Shown here: positions 35,508 to 47,560 of the stretch, piece by piece
Layout of the letters: every line of letters begins with the position of its first letter
Position numbering within the stretch: position 1 is the stretch's first letter
NCBI GenBank assembly: GCA_034670405.1
Contig: JAXDDX010000001.1
Span: forward strand, 12,447,501 to 12,511,500
DNA: 64,000 nucleotides
Source of the DNA: Hoplostethus atlanticus
Taxonomy: Eukaryota > Chordata > Actinopteri > Trachichthyiformes > Trachichthyidae
Reading direction: 5' to 3'
Position numbers and translations under genes: made by a program
The notes under the pieces: model-generated
What the model saw: the letters and a program-made list of their open reading frames with translations, nothing else
Database searches by the model: none
What the model was told of the DNA's origin: nothing

Positions 35508-38470
35508 GTAAGAGTGTTAGTAATCAAAACCCAATCCTGGTCATGCTCTTCATAGTGTTGAGTAACGTACAGTATGTTGGTGCTTGAATAAGCTTCTTTT
35601 CACACTGTATGCCTGCTCTGACTTCCCTTGTGCCATGGATTCACAGGGCCCCATTCCCTAGGCTCTGCACCCGACACAGTCACAGGGAGCACAAAGGGGG
35701 CACAGTATCACCCCTGCCCCTGACTATATCAGAAGGGGCACATTCCCCTCCCTTTCTCTCCCGTCTGTGACTTTGCATGATGGCACGCTATATCTCCCTA
35801 TTCTATGACTACTGGAGGTGAATGATAGCATCTGGCAACAAATTTGAAATGCACTAAAATCTCCACCATTGAGGCGAATGCAAAGGCATCCACCTGCGCA
35901 ACATGGGCCATGTTTGCCCACACAGAGAGTGTATGGTACTGAATGATCAGTGGCCAGTGATGTTTCAGTATCTGACGTAGTGTTGGCTAGCTGCCATGGA
36001 ATCATGGCTGCCCGCCGTACAGCATAGTCTTATTTCCCAGAACTACTGTCATTGGCCTGTGACTGTGAGGGGATGATGATGGGAAATGTATGTTTTCCTT
36101 TTGATAGTGTGGTGTTTCCTTTTTTCCTCTGCCTCACATTTTTCGGTAAATCCTGCAGTACTAATCAGTGACACACATGGGGCTCTCTGGAGCCTTTAGT
36201 TCAACAGGCTGAACATGCTGCTTTTGCTCTGAATTACATGGAAATTTGGTAGAAAACTATTTAATATTACTCCATGATTTGTGGTAAATCCCTGTGTGGG
36301 CTTGATTGTGAAGACAATACTACTGAATGCTTGAATGATCCTTTTGGGGTTCCTCCTCTGTCTTACATTATCCAGTAAAAGGTTAGAAATGACATTGGAA
36401 GTTATGAATCACTCATTCAAATAAGGATCAGATAAGGAATATGACTCAGCTTTGTTCTTTGAAATAATTTGAAATAAGTTGACAATAAAAAGTTGAAATA
36501 ATACTCATCACAATTGATGATACATCTGGGACCAAAAAAATCACTGTTCAAAAATTCATCAAGCATTTACAAAAACACTTTGATATGAGCTTTAAACTGA
36601 AATCCAGGTGGTGAACTTTTGCAGTGAGTGAAGAGATGTGCCGGCAGCCTTTTTGTCTACGATTAGAGGATTTCTTTCAGTAGTCAGCGCTATATTGGGT
36701 GCTAGACTTTATTCCTTTACACCAAGTATGAAAAAACATGTCATAAACAATGGAGCTCAAGGCTTGGACCTGAATGGGGTGCGGTTCTGCATGATCGACC
36801 CATCAAGTCAGAGGAACGTGTTTGAAGTTCCTGTTGGGGTATTGAGACGTGAATGATAAAAATGACCCTGACTCTGTCATATTGACCCACTGGATGTATG
36901 GACAAATAAAGCTTTTACTGTAAAGCAGGAATTCAGCTAGTAAGTGCTGCCTATGATATGAACTGGGTGCCAAGTCAGTCAAGCGCCACCCCTGTGCAGA
37001 CCTCCGCACCATGTGAAGAACAGAGGTGATTGGAGCTGGGTGTACAGTGCGTGTCGTGGCCTTCAGGTCACAAAGGCACTGCCTGTGGGCCCTTTGGTCT
37101 GTAGATTTACACACAGGGCAGGGCCATGGTTCAGTAAACCTTTCATCCTCTCATCCTTTCATTCACTCGCATCATTCTCTCCATCCTTCACCATTCATCT
37201 AATCATCTCCTGGTGTGAGAAAAAAAAAAAAAAAAAAAAAAGTTTGGATTCCCTTCTTGCTACCCTGTTTATCTCTTCCATATTTCCTGCCTTTATATAA
37301 TATGAGAAGTTGGTTACAGAGCACAGGGGGGTGGAAAGCCCAACCCTGAGCCCTTGCAAAAAGCACGCCGGTGTCCTGGGGATCTGACCTCACGGCGTCA
37401 TGGAGCTATGCACATTCAATTCCTTCACTGACACATTAACCTCTAAATGAGCTCTGCCATGGGGACCTTAATCACTCTTTGGCCACACTGACACTTTAAT
37501 TCCATCACACATGCTCACAAACAAACACGCACACACACACACAAACACACACTCGTACACACGGACTGAATGAAAGGCACCCGATGGGTCAAGGGGCAGG
37601 GTTTGACCGTTACTGCTCCCAACACTGAACTCATTTAACTCCCCGGCTAAATTGTGTGTGTGTGCTCGTGCGTGTGCATGCGTGTACGTATGTGTGTGTA
37701 TGTGCTTGCACGTGTGCCAAGGTTTGGGGGGAGAGGGGTGACTGATGAGGGGAGGAGAGAGGAGGTAGAGTAGAGAAGCTTGTTTCGCTGAGAGGAGAGG
37801 AGAGGGGGGATTTCATATGGGGGGGAGGGAGGAGGAGGTGGGGGGGTTCACATGTATAAGATGCTGGCAGCTCCCATAGTGTTGCAGTCAATGGAATTTT
37901 TGGGTTAATCCTCATTGAAACTGGGAGCCTCTTTCATGTTAGGACGCCAAAGTGACCCACCATGACCTTTTGTCCACTCTCTTTGAGGCCTCGCTCTAAC
38001 GATTAGCCCATGCTTACAATGGCGACGCACGGAGAGGCGGAGACCAGTGTTCCTACGGCTCCAATACCCCTCCAGGGTCTGGGGAACTCCATCACCACCG
38101 TCCAAACTGGCACATCCTGAATCCAAAATAGGGTGCAAGAAGAAGAAAGGGGGAGAGAGAGAAAAAGAGAGAGAGAGAGAGAGCAGGGAAAAGAGAGGAA
38201 AAACAAGTGAATAATAGAAGATATCCTTGAGATCGATGACAGAGGGAAATGAAGTGGGAGGGAGGGAGGGAGGGAAAGAAGGAATGAGAAACAGAAAAAT
38301 ACCAGAGTGGCAGTCAGCATGGCGGATGAAAGCTCTCTGAAGATAAGGTTGGCACAAATATGTTTTTGATCGAGTCATCAGGGGTCAACAGCAAAGTCTG
38401 GAGAGGTTTCCAAGTCACAGCCACAGAGGTACGTAGATGTTCGAGATATTAATGTTCACACAAACACACA
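35508..38470. other. Gene-free stretch
   Basis: Holds ordinary AT-rich sequence, degenerate CATTC/ATCCT pentamers (37139-37200), an A22 run (37220-37241), interrupted CA (37520-37560), TG-rich sequence (37651-37715) and purine blocks (37728-37850, 38135-38290). A lone AATAAAG at 36905 has no associated exon. No gene seen. Confidence 0.6.
37220..37241. repeat. A22 run
   Basis: Uninterrupted poly(A) on the plus strand. It could be a retroposed tail, but no parent sequence is recognisable just upstream. Confidence 0.85.
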
Positions 38471-38515
38471 TCCGAGGTGGGCTGATGACCTTACATGGAC
38501 CTGTGTTTGGCAGAA
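38471..38515. repeat. 45-bp dispersed repeat, copy 2
   Basis: Begins tccgaggtgggctgatgacc; 43 of 45 bases equal 15901-15945. After cagaa it jumps to gtggacacacac, where copy 1 has an additional 18 or so bases before the same CA run. Confidence 0.9.
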
Positions 38516-38517
38516 GT

Positions 38518-38552
<35 letters not shown>

Positions 38553-39441
38553 TGATGCAGACAGACGATATCAACATCCCGATCAACCAATCAGACGTCT
38601 CTGACCTAGACGTTAACAGATAACAGAGGCAAATGCGAGTTTAAAAAATGTGTTTAATTATGTGTGGGAGTTTTTTGTATGTGTGGGAGATACGGACAAA
38701 GAGAGAGTGTGTGAGTGTGTGTGTGTGTGTTATTGTGCAGACACACACACACACACACATGCACACACACACGCACATTCATCATTCATGAATGTGTGTG
38801 AATGCTTGCCAAAAACATATCCTTCAAACAAAGGCCATTTCTCAGTGTGTGGGTGTCTGTGTGTGTACACTTCAAAAACACACACTCAGTAAAACTCCTG
38901 TCATACCCTTCCAACATATGCTATGAGTTTGGCCTGTGTCCCGAGGAGCACTGCCACATGACTGAGAGCCCAAAGAGCCCCAAACAATCAAACAATCCAA
39001 ACTCTGAAAAGCGCTAGAGTCATTTGAAATGTGATACCGGGAGTATAGAATTCAACCATATGGCCGCAGATTTTTTTTTTTTTTTTTTTTTGCCTTAAAT
39101 TAACCCCCTGGTACTCTAGCTTTTCATCCTCATACTTGAATGCAGGGAGCATATTTCAGACCTCGGTGAAAGAAACCTCAAGTCCTCCCAGTATCAATCG
39201 CATTTTCTCTGAGTGCTAAATCTTTCCAAGAGGCCTCGGGACGGTTCCAAGTCGTAGTGCACAGGGTTACATTGTTTTACCCTTTCAGACGAATAAACAG
39301 TCTTCAAGCACTGTTTTCCCTTTCGCTGCCAGTGAATCGGTCTTAAGACACTGAAGCACACATGCACGAGCATGCACACACACACACACACGTGCGGTCA
39401 TATGTGTACACACACACACACATACACAGACAGAGTATATT
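38516..39441. other. Gene-free stretch
   Basis: Holds CA arrays at 38519-38548 and 38741-38771, TG-rich sequence at 38706-38730, a T21 run (39071-39091) and short CA repeats near 39376-39428. No gene seen. Confidence 0.6.
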
Positions 39442-39735
39442 CACTGCAAAAGCTTAACAAGTCTCATTGAGTCTTTAAATATATTTTCATCAATCAAGTA
39501 AAAGAAATTCCACTTGTTTCCAATGCAGCTTCACTTGCTTCAGGAATTTTCTAGAAATTAAGGAATTTTCTAGAAGTGTCAGTATGTTGAAACAAGGCGA
39601 CGTATTCCACTCGTATCAAGAAAAGGACAAAAGTTGAAATGATCTCACCATTTTTTTTACCTTTTTTTTTCTTCTTCCATTTTTAGACTCAATACAAGAT
39701 GATCTGACTCATGCAGGTAGATATTTTGTGCGGTG
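39442..39735. mobile_element. Small inverted-repeat DNA element (MITE-like)
   Basis: Starts cactgcaaaagcttaacaag and ends ttttgtgcggtg, whose reverse complement is caccgcacaaaa, an imperfect match to the start. Inside are motifs such as gtctcattgagtctttaaat, tcaagtaaaagaaattc, gtatcaagaaaagg and ttttagactcaatacaagat. These resemble a common fish family with CACTGCAAAAA ends. About 294 bases, no coding capacity, diverged. Confidence 0.5.
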
Positions 39736-39920
39736 CACGCGCGTCGGGGGAAGCTAACGAGGCAGGTCTCAGAACGCTGTCTCTTTGCACTCCCAGCCGC
39801 GATACTTGATACTTGTTTTCGGCAGGAGAAACAATGAAAGTATTTAGTCAGATGTCACGCAGAGTGACTTTGTCTCTTTCGCAATTCAAACCTTTGTTCA
39901 CGAGGGCTTTCTTGCTTTCT

Positions 39921-39959
39921 TGCACACACAAACGCATGCACGCACGCACGCACACACAC

Positions 39960-39998
<39 letters not shown>
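39921..39998. repeat. (CA)n/(CGCA)n microsatellite
   Basis: About 78 bases of CA with CGCA and ATGCA interruptions. Confidence 0.9.
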
Positions 39999-40001
<3 letters not shown>

Positions 40002-40387
40002 CACCTTCCCTTGGTAGCTGGGCTCTCTGAGTCAATGTGTGTTTTCAATTAGGCGCCCTCTGATCGCCCTCTCCTCCACTGCAGATACTTCTCCATCTGC
40101 AGCCTGGCTCGTGGATATGCAGCCATATTGTAGGTGGGAGACAGGAAGGGCAGGATTAGAGAGGGGCTGTATGGTAATAAGGCCCGCCAAAAGCACTCTC
40201 TCTCTCTCTCTCTCTCACATAAACACACACGCAAACACACTCACAAAGGAGCTGTTGTTTCTGCGTAGTGCTGTGTAGTACCGTAGATTTCCTCTCTCTC
40301 TCTCAGGTTGAGGTGATAATGGTGGCTGCCAATACGGCCGCCGGTCCGTCACATATTTCTGACATACAATCATACAGAAATGTAGGC

Positions 40388-40388
<1 letters not shown>

Positions 40389-40435
<47 letters not shown>
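40389..40435. repeat. (CA)23 microsatellite
   Basis: 47-base CA run. Confidence 0.95.
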
Positions 40436-40438
<3 letters not shown>

Positions 40439-40878
40439 AATAAGCTGAATGGGAATGCACCTTGTGGGTTCCTGCGGGCATCCACTGCACCACACCACCC
40501 CTCTACCATTCATGCCATTCTTTCTTCCTTTTGTTTTCTGTTATGGTTTGTGTTTCAGGGTGTTTTTTTTTGTCTCCCTCGCCTCGGGATAATGTTGCAG
40601 TGTTTGTGCGCCTCGTCTGAGACTTCAAAGATCCCCCAGCACCCCAAATCTCCTCTAATCGTGGCTGAGGAGCCATTGTGTTGATGATATGATTATGACA
40701 TTACGCCTTTATGATAAATCTCATCAACGCCAAAGACAGTTAAGACTAATCCATTGAGCACACACACTCGGCAGCATCATTTAACTCTCCCAACGGCTTA
40801 ACAAAGCATGGCCTGTCTCCTCACTTTGCCTATGTTTTCTAGCCTTAATGAAGGGTTACTGAGGCATCAAGGAGGCTG

Positions 40879-40882
40879 GTGT

Positions 40883-40923
<41 letters not shown>
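40879..40923. repeat. (GT)n microsatellite
   Basis: 45-base GT run with one CT interruption; complementary to the CA run about 440 bases upstream. Confidence 0.95.
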
Positions 40924-40925
<2 letters not shown>

Positions 40926-41622
40926 CGCATGCACATACTGCGATTTGCCGTTTCTGTGAATGAATCTGATAAATGCGCTCTGTTTAGCTCTTGGATGTTC
41001 CTCAACTGCTATTATCCAAGTCAGTGCAGTATGTTTGTCTGAGAAAAAAAAAAGTCCAAATGTTGACTGAGCCACTTAACCGACGTTTAGAAACGTAATC
41101 TTCTTAGCCGAGTTAAATATCTCTGCTTGCATTATCAGACGGTAATATTCAGCTTGGTGGTTCGGAGACGCTCTCTAGCAGGAAAACATGTTTTTTTCAT
41201 CTGCCCTCTCTCTCTCTGCTGATTCCTAAGAGTACTTATCTGTGCAGCTCCCACCCTGGCTGACTCCATTGTACTCTATTGTACTCGCCCTAATCCTCAA
41301 AGACCAAGTTGAGGAGTTGTAATCTGGAGGAACACCTCATTCTGCCTTATTCACAGGCCCTTGTAATGAAACCCCCCTTTGATGAGTAAGTCGATTAGAA
41401 ACCTCTATTTATGGTAAGTTATTCAAAAGGAGCTTAGGAGGGATGAGTTGCTCTTAAAAGCACACACTGTACCGGGTGGTTAATAGCTAGGCCTCCTCCT
41501 TTTTCCTGTATCTCTGTCTCCTTGCATTTCCCTCTCCATCTCCCTTTCTCTATTGATGTGTCTATGCAACCCTTCTGTCCGTCTCCCTCTTTCTTTATCA
41601 CCTCCCCCACCCGATCCCCCTT

Positions 41623-41625
<3 letters not shown>

Positions 41626-41654
<29 letters not shown>
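41626..41654. repeat. (CT)n microsatellite
   Basis: CT run of about 29 bases within a longer pyrimidine tract (41500-41700). Confidence 0.9.
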
Positions 41655-41656
<2 letters not shown>

Positions 41657-41881
41657 ACCTCTCCCCTCATACTCCCTCCCCCCCTCTCCTTGTCCTCCTC
41701 TTATCTAACCCTCGCCTAGTTACATTGCCAAGTGAGAGCACCAAAACTGATTTATGCAGTGGCCATCACAACACAGAAACCATTCTTGGCTGTGGCCAGA
41801 GCGAGATAAAACCACACCATAAAGACAGCATTGTTCCCAGCCCTGAAAACAGCCACAAATGGGATAAATACTGCTGCCTTT

Positions 41882-41908
41882 TTTCACGTCCTCCTTAAGG
41901 ACGTGAAA
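41882..41908. repeat. Perfect 11-bp inverted repeat
   Basis: tttcacgtcct and aggacgtgaaa flank a five-base loop (cctta). Each arm contains a CACGTC/GACGTG core. Confidence 0.9.
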
Positions 41909-43673
41909 CATGTACGTGGGCTTGTGACTGATCTTCCCCAGATCTCATGAAAGCAGCTGACTGAGACAGCATCTCTGCGAGCGGTGATATATGGGTCAGT
42001 TGCTCTGGCACAAGGGAGAAGGGAGACACATAGGTATCATCACCATGATGATGACGTACACTGAATACAGTTTGAATGTCTGCTTCACATAGTGGAGCTG
42101 TCAAGTGATGGAGCGGATCTATGAAAGCCGTGGATGAAAACATCGGTTGGGATTCTGCTGAGTGATAGTGTGAAGGCAACATGAGCAGTGCAGTTAGGGA
42201 ACCAGTTGTTCCTTCCCAAAGAAACATTTTTTAAATTTCACAATTGGAATGATCCAAAAACGATGGTGTGCTCCGGTGTCCCTTCCCCTGTTTGACTGTG
42301 CACTACACTGTACTCTATACGACCGCTCTACCACTTGGTTTCACGTATGTACGCATGAGGTGCTACGCTCAACTGATCACTGGTATTTGTCGACAGCCAG
42401 ATTATAATTTCAAGATTTCTCTGCACAAAGTTTTGAAATAAAATTGGTAAGTTTGAAAAAAAACAAAAACACCCGACTTTTAAGATAGGAGGAGATGCGA
42501 TCAATGATTTTTGGAGTGTAATGCAAACTTTATACTAACAACTCATGTCCTTACTTGTGAAATGAGTAATGTGTAATTTATAACTTTTATCAAAGGAATT
42601 AAAAGTGAACTGATCGTATACAATATAGGATAAAGGGACAGATGGGAGAAAGGGGGAAGGCAGTAGTATGCACATGAACCTGCTGAACACTAGCTAGAAT
42701 CACATTATGTTTATGAGTGATGAGCGAACCGCTGCTAGTGGGTTGCTCTCTTTTGATATATTTCGTTAATTTCCCTCCTTGCTGGTTGATACATAACTTC
42801 CAAGTCTACAGGGAGGGTTTCCTTAGGAGTTAATCAAGCCAAGCTCACAAATCAGGCCAAAGGAAAAGACAAAGATAATCCGGGCCGCTCTTTGTAACAG
42901 AGAGTCATATTTTTGCGAGCGTTAGGAATGTGTTATCACGACTGAGAAAATCCTCCACATAAACTTCAATGAAAAGCGGTAAAGATGGTTTTGAGATGAA
43001 AGAGCCTGACTCCGGGCTGAAGGGCTTCTGTTTCAATCATCTGCAGTGACAGCATCCATTCATACGCCGTGCAATGCATCACAACCCAAAGCCAACCAGC
43101 AAATGAATAACATGAGAAAGAGAGGCAGAGGCTTCCCAGCCAGGTCGTGATGATAGATCGTGAACAAGTACAGAGGGAAGATGTTGAAATCCTACTGCAG
43201 CGGAGGCCAGGAAGCGGCAGGGCTTTTACCGTACAGTTCTAGGAGTTCAAATGCGATTAGCACAGCCAGACTTTGCTCACATCTACAAAACTGAATTTTA
43301 AATGAAAGTAGAAAGTAGAGATTTGAGGGTTATCAGATATGTTACAATCACTAATGGGGAAATGGGAAGAGGGTGAGTTCCCAGTTGTAATTGGTAATGC
43401 AATTACACTGCTGTTCCAAAATGGACTCTTAGGCTTGCTCACTATCTCCAATTAATCAACAGGAAAAGAAAATGGCCTAGGATAGAGACTTATTTTCCTA
43501 GTATAAGGTTACATAAATATGGAACTGGCCCTTGAGAGTTGTAAAAAAGTGGTTGATGTACTGGTAAAGTCGCTAAGATGATTCTTTCCAGAAATCACCC
43601 TAGTAAAAGATGATGTTTGCCTGGGTTGTGATGTGTTGTTCCATCCTGTTGTCTTTGGTGTATTTATGGAGGT

Positions 43674-43728
43674 GTGGTCAGATCCGGTCAAGTCCGGTCA
43701 GCTCTGGTCAGTTCCGGTTGGGTCGGTT
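43674..43728. repeat. Degenerate tandem of (T/A)CCGGTCAG-type units
   Basis: Five or six copies of a roughly 10-base unit: ggtcagatcc, ggtcaagtcc, ggtcagctct, ggtcagttcc, ggttgggtc. Confidence 0.8.
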
Positions 43729-44437
43729 GTGTGGTGTTAATCAGACCTCTCAGAGACTGTAGAGGTAGACAACAGATGTTGGTACGAGTGAATCACCCAG
43801 TACTGAATATACCACATGTCTGGAATACAATGACCACTCAGTCCAGACACAATACCCACACATAAACACACAAATACGCCAACTCAGACGCTGGCATACT
43901 GCTGCATACTTGAACACACACACACACACACACACACATACAAAACACACACACAAACAACAGAAGGAAAAACAGAGGGGTTGCCCCATCATCTTTGATT
44001 ATGACATTCAAAGATGCCAGACATGCGTTGGTTACTGTGAATCATGTTCCACAATGCCAACTATGTCATTCTTTTTCTCCCTCACTCTCCCTCTTTCCCT
44101 TTCTCCCTCTGTTCCAGGAAGCTCATTTGGAATCAAAGCCAGACAGCAATGAATCAGTGAAACGCTCAGACATAAGATAAATGCCAGCCCATAGCGGTGT
44201 ATCCACTGGTGAGAGGCTGCCCGTGGCTGGGGGTGTCGGGTGGTCAGGGGCATCGTTTACTGTCACCTCGGGGGCTCTAAGTCATTCCCAGCTCCACAAG
44301 AAACATTTCACACATTTGTTAAAAAAGGCCCTTTAGTCACTCACACACTCATAGAGACACACAGACATAATTGCTAACATCTCTTTCTTTGTAATTTGTT
44401 TTCTCTCTCTCTCACTCACACACACATGGAAAACATA

Positions 44438-44515
44438 AAGTGTCTTAGTAAGGTGCCACCAGAACAGCTTCAATGCATCAAGGCGTCTACTGGAGGGAGG
44501 GAACACCAAGATATA
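44438..44515. mobile_element. Fragment of a common teleost repeat
   Basis: Contains agtgtcttagtaaggtgcca, ccagaacagcttcaatgcat and tctactggagggagggaaca. I recognise these from a fish repeat that reads TTAGTAAGGTGTCCACCAGAACAG...CTCTACTGGAGGGAT...ACACC; about 30 internal bases are missing. It is cut off by the AAAT array. Confidence 0.6.
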
Positions 44516-44518
44516 TGA

Positions 44519-44690
44519 AAAATAAATAAAATAAAAAAATAAATAAAATAATAAATAAATAAATAAATAAATGAATAAATAAATGAATAAATAAATGAAT
44601 AAATAAATAAATACATAAATAAATACATAAATACAAATAAAATAATATAATATAATAAAATAATAATAAAAAAAATAAATGAACCAATTA
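44519..44690. repeat. AAAT/AATA-rich tetranucleotide array
   Basis: About 170 bases of AAAT units with GAAT and ACAT variants and AATAAT interruptions, between two transposon fragments. Confidence 0.9.
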
Positions 44691-44719
44691 TCTGTTTTAA
44701 AGTGATAAAGTGTCTGTTC

Positions 44720-45559
44720 TGCATCCCAGGTCGTCTGTGAAAATGGTGAAGAGAAAAGATCTGTCTGAGGACGTCAGAAAAACTATTATCATCACACATA
44801 AGCGTTCATAAGGCTACAAGGCCGTCTCTAGAGACCTCGGTGTTTCTGTTTCCCCACCTGGACAAACCTAAATCCTTCTGGGAAAATGTGTCCTTCTGTG
44901 GACCGCTGAAACCAAATTAGATCTCTTTGGCAAAGCAGATCAACACTTTGCTGCATCGGGTACTGGACATCTTAAACGTATTAAGAGCATCATGAAAGCA
45001 AAAGATTACCAAGGCATTTTGGAGTGAAATGTGCTACCCAGTGTCAGAAAACTGGGTGTCAATTGAAGGTCATGGGTCCTCCAGCAGGACAAGGAAAACA
45101 CACATCCAAAAGCACCCAGGAATGGTTGAAAGAGAAAACATTGGACTGTTCTGGAGTGGCCAGCCATGAGTCCTGATCTCAATCCCCTTTGAGAACCAAT
45201 GGTGAGACCTGAAATGTGCAGTTGGTCAAAGGAATCCTTCAAACATTGAAGAACTGGAGTGGGTTACAATTGAGTGGGAGAAACTGCCAGCAGAAAGGAG
45301 TAGGAAGGTTATTGATGATTACACGAAACATTTGGAAGCGTCATCATTGCCCAAGGCTGTGCAGCTAACTATTAGAAAAGGGTGCCAATAATCATGGTCA
45401 CTTTTGAAGCCATGAAAGATTTTAATTTGTTTTCTTATTGTTTGATCATGTGCTGTTAAATAAAACAGATGAATGTGTTAAGGCCGAATGTTGTTTCAAT
45501 TTATTTGTACGTTGTCTGCATAAAATGCAAGGGTGCCAATAATCTCAGCCAGAACTGTA
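44720..45559 (+). mobile_element. Tc1-like transposon relic, 5' truncated
   Basis: Transposase-like sequence begins at the ATG 44743 (MVKRKDLSEDVRKTI) and continues in pieces to about 45375, with landmarks LFGKADQHF, LPSVRKLG and SPDLNP. The 3' end (45530-45559, gggtgccaataatctcagcc to the terminal actgta) is the typical fish Tc1 terminus; the phrase ggtgccaataat also occurs at 45385. The 5' terminal repeat is absent, apparently replaced by the AAAT array and the fragment before it. Confidence 0.85.
44743..45375 (+). pseudogene. Broken Tc1/mariner transposase
   Basis: Known family role: DDE transposase that cuts and pastes the element. Here the helix-turn-helix half is interrupted by TAA at 44809-44811, and a large deletion after about 44860 removes the first catalytic Asp and most of the DNA-binding region. 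A smaller deletion after FGKADQHF removes about 25 residues. At least four further in-frame stops follow, and the Asp of the DETK motif is replaced by Ala (AETK). It cannot encode an active enzyme. Relative family length (about 340 residues) is less than two-thirds preserved. Confidence 0.8.
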
Positions 45560-45612
45560 CATTCACAAAATTAGCCATATGCACACACGCACACACGCAC
45601 ACATGCACACAT

Positions 45613-45614
<2 letters not shown>

Positions 45615-45663
<49 letters not shown>

Positions 45664-45667
45664 CACA
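45615..45667. repeat. (CA)n microsatellite
   Basis: About 53 bases of CA, preceded by CACG/CATG variants from 45585; starts 25 bases after the Tc1 terminus. Confidence 0.95.
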
Positions 45668-47239
45668 GATGACAGCCTAATTATACACAGAAGGTGCTAT
45701 GGCCATGTCCAAGAAGCTATTTACACTTGTATTTATTTGTCTTTTTGCAAATATTCAATTTGTGTCTCAGACTTACTGGAAGTGCCTGTTGGCAAGTGCC
45801 AGGGAAAGCATTTGGGTCCACTTTAAAAAATGATATGAGGCCAGACAGACGGGGAGATGAAAGGAGTCGCGGAGAAACAAACAAAACAAAACAAAACGCT
45901 ATAACACAGATCAGAAAACGGGAAAGAAGGTGGGTAGGGAATACAGAGGGGAGGAAAAGGGGAGGAAGGAACCGTTTGTTGTAAGCTTGGTTGATAGTAA
46001 ATAGCAACCAAATGGCCCAGAGAATGAGTGGCGCAATGGTGAAAGTGCTGAGAGATCCTTGACTGTGATGCTCCATGGATGGATGGGAGTGAGCTGTGTG
46101 AGATAATAAACTGCAAAATGCCTGCCCATCACTTTCCAGGAATTACTGGGCTCTACAGTTGGCCCTGTTAACATGATCCCTGTGAGGGTGGCTCACCAAG
46201 AAAGGACTGTAATCTGAGAGGTCTGCATATTGTTGAATACGTTGCAGTGGAAGAAAGTGAGTGTGTGTGAGTGTGTGTGTGGGGGGGTGTTTTCTAACAT
46301 ACCTACTGTCTACTGTCCAAGCTTTTCCTAACAGTGTGTACTGTATGCTGGTGTTCACTGGGTGTCTGCACCAGTATAGTGTGTCCCGTGGCGAGGTCTC
46401 TCCCCCAGAGTTTGGCAGCACACACACACACTCACAGGGGAGGTTAAACAGTGGCTGGAGGAGGGCAAAATCCAGCAGCATTTTCTTATTTATGACCTAT
46501 AAAATCTCATGTAATTTGGTGGTTAACTTTAATGGGTAACATTTGAAATCCCTCTTTGTCTTCCTCTTTAATCGTTTCCACATTAAATGGGGCAACTGTC
46601 AAAATAAGATGATGTCATCATCTTAAAACCCCTCAGATTTTGCCTTTTTCTAATAGGTTTCTGTTGCAAGTGAGGAGGAAAATGTGAGGAATGTTTGAAT
46701 CATTCTTTGAGGCGTGTTTTTACAGCACAGGTAGTTCTAGCACACAAGCTGTCGCCTTAATGTCCCTGGCAAGGATGATAGAAAGGGTTTCTAGTCAAGC
46801 TACTGTGAAACGAACACTGACACACATAGCCTACAGTAGCCTGTTTGCTGTGGCATTGCGGCTAACAGTTCATGTTATTTTTCTCCATCAAAAGAGGATG
46901 AGAGAGATCCTCAGCTCTGTAATGGTAACTTCATGTGGCCAGAATTCCAGTGCTTGCAAGTCTATTGAAATGGTAATGTGGCAGATGATTTTATTCATAC
47001 AGACATTCAGGAAATACATGTACACAAATTGAGTTGTTCCATCTGTAAAAGAGCGTTAGAATGCTAATGCTGCAAGCACCAAACATCTGAGCCTCTCTGC
47101 AGTTCGCCACCATCCTATTATGTGGATCAAACGCCGCATGCTTAGACATGTCCTCTCTTGATGGTTGTGTGGACTGAACTGTTGAATGAGACTCTTGTAA
47201 CTCCCTGTACACCTGCCTCAGTCATCAGTCAGTCTCTCA
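45668..47239. other. Gene-free stretch
   Basis: Contains AAAAC repeats near 45880-45897, purine-rich sequence (45905-45970), a short TG array (46260-46290) and a perfect palindrome (46605-46625). Frames of 70-120 codons here show no recognisable domain. Confidence 0.6.
46605..46625. repeat. Perfect palindrome TAAGATGATG-T-CATCATCTTA
   Basis: Two perfect 10-base arms around one T; the centre contains GATGTCATC, resembling a bZIP site. Confidence 0.85.
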
Positions 47240-47560
47240 TCTGTGGCTTGTTCAGAACACAGCAGGGTTAGGATTTGAACTGGTGCTGAACCAAAGCATT
47301 TGAGCATCTTTACGCTGGTTGCCAGTCAGTGTTAGATTTGATTTTAAAACTGTGCTGTGTCAATGTCCGGGCCCCTAGCTATATTGAAGACGTTTTAATC
47401 TGAACATAAGCGCAGGGCAGGGCTCTTGTGACTGGTCCTCTGTCTCAACTCAAGACTAAAGCTGGAAGACCCGTGAGGAAACACAGGCTAGATAAATCAG
47501 TAACGTCTGGAACATTGTTTCACTGAAGGAATGCTGTGTTTTTTTATCCACTACTTCATT
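47240..47560 (+). mobile_element. LINE reverse-transcriptase 3' fragment, degenerate
   Basis: From 47247 the plus strand reads LVQNTAGL, then SLRWLPVSVRFDFKTVLC after a stop. This matches the conserved L-V-Q-N-x-A-A-R-L ... L-H-W-L-P-V ... R-I-D-F-K region near the C-terminus of fish L2/Rex-type reverse transcriptases. Later bases (47400-47540) correspond weakly to the following R-S-x-x-x-L-x-x-P segment. Several stops; long dead. Confidence 0.75.

Larger units (their letters stand above)
39736..44437. other. Gene-free stretch
   Basis: Contains a CA/CGCA array (39921-39998), (CT)n (40197-40216), (CA)n (40389-40435), (TG)n (40879-40923), (CT)n (41626-41654), an 11-bp perfect palindrome (41882-41908), a GGTCAG tandem (43674-43728) and CA (43915-43938). 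A minus-strand frame of 110 codons (42227-41895) lacks repeats but has no recognisable domain. The rest is AT-rich unique sequence. Confidence 0.6.

Noticed and set aside
41895..42227. 110-codon minus-strand frame
   Set aside because: Repeat-free but with no recognisable domain, good splice sites or partner exons; not enough to annotate.
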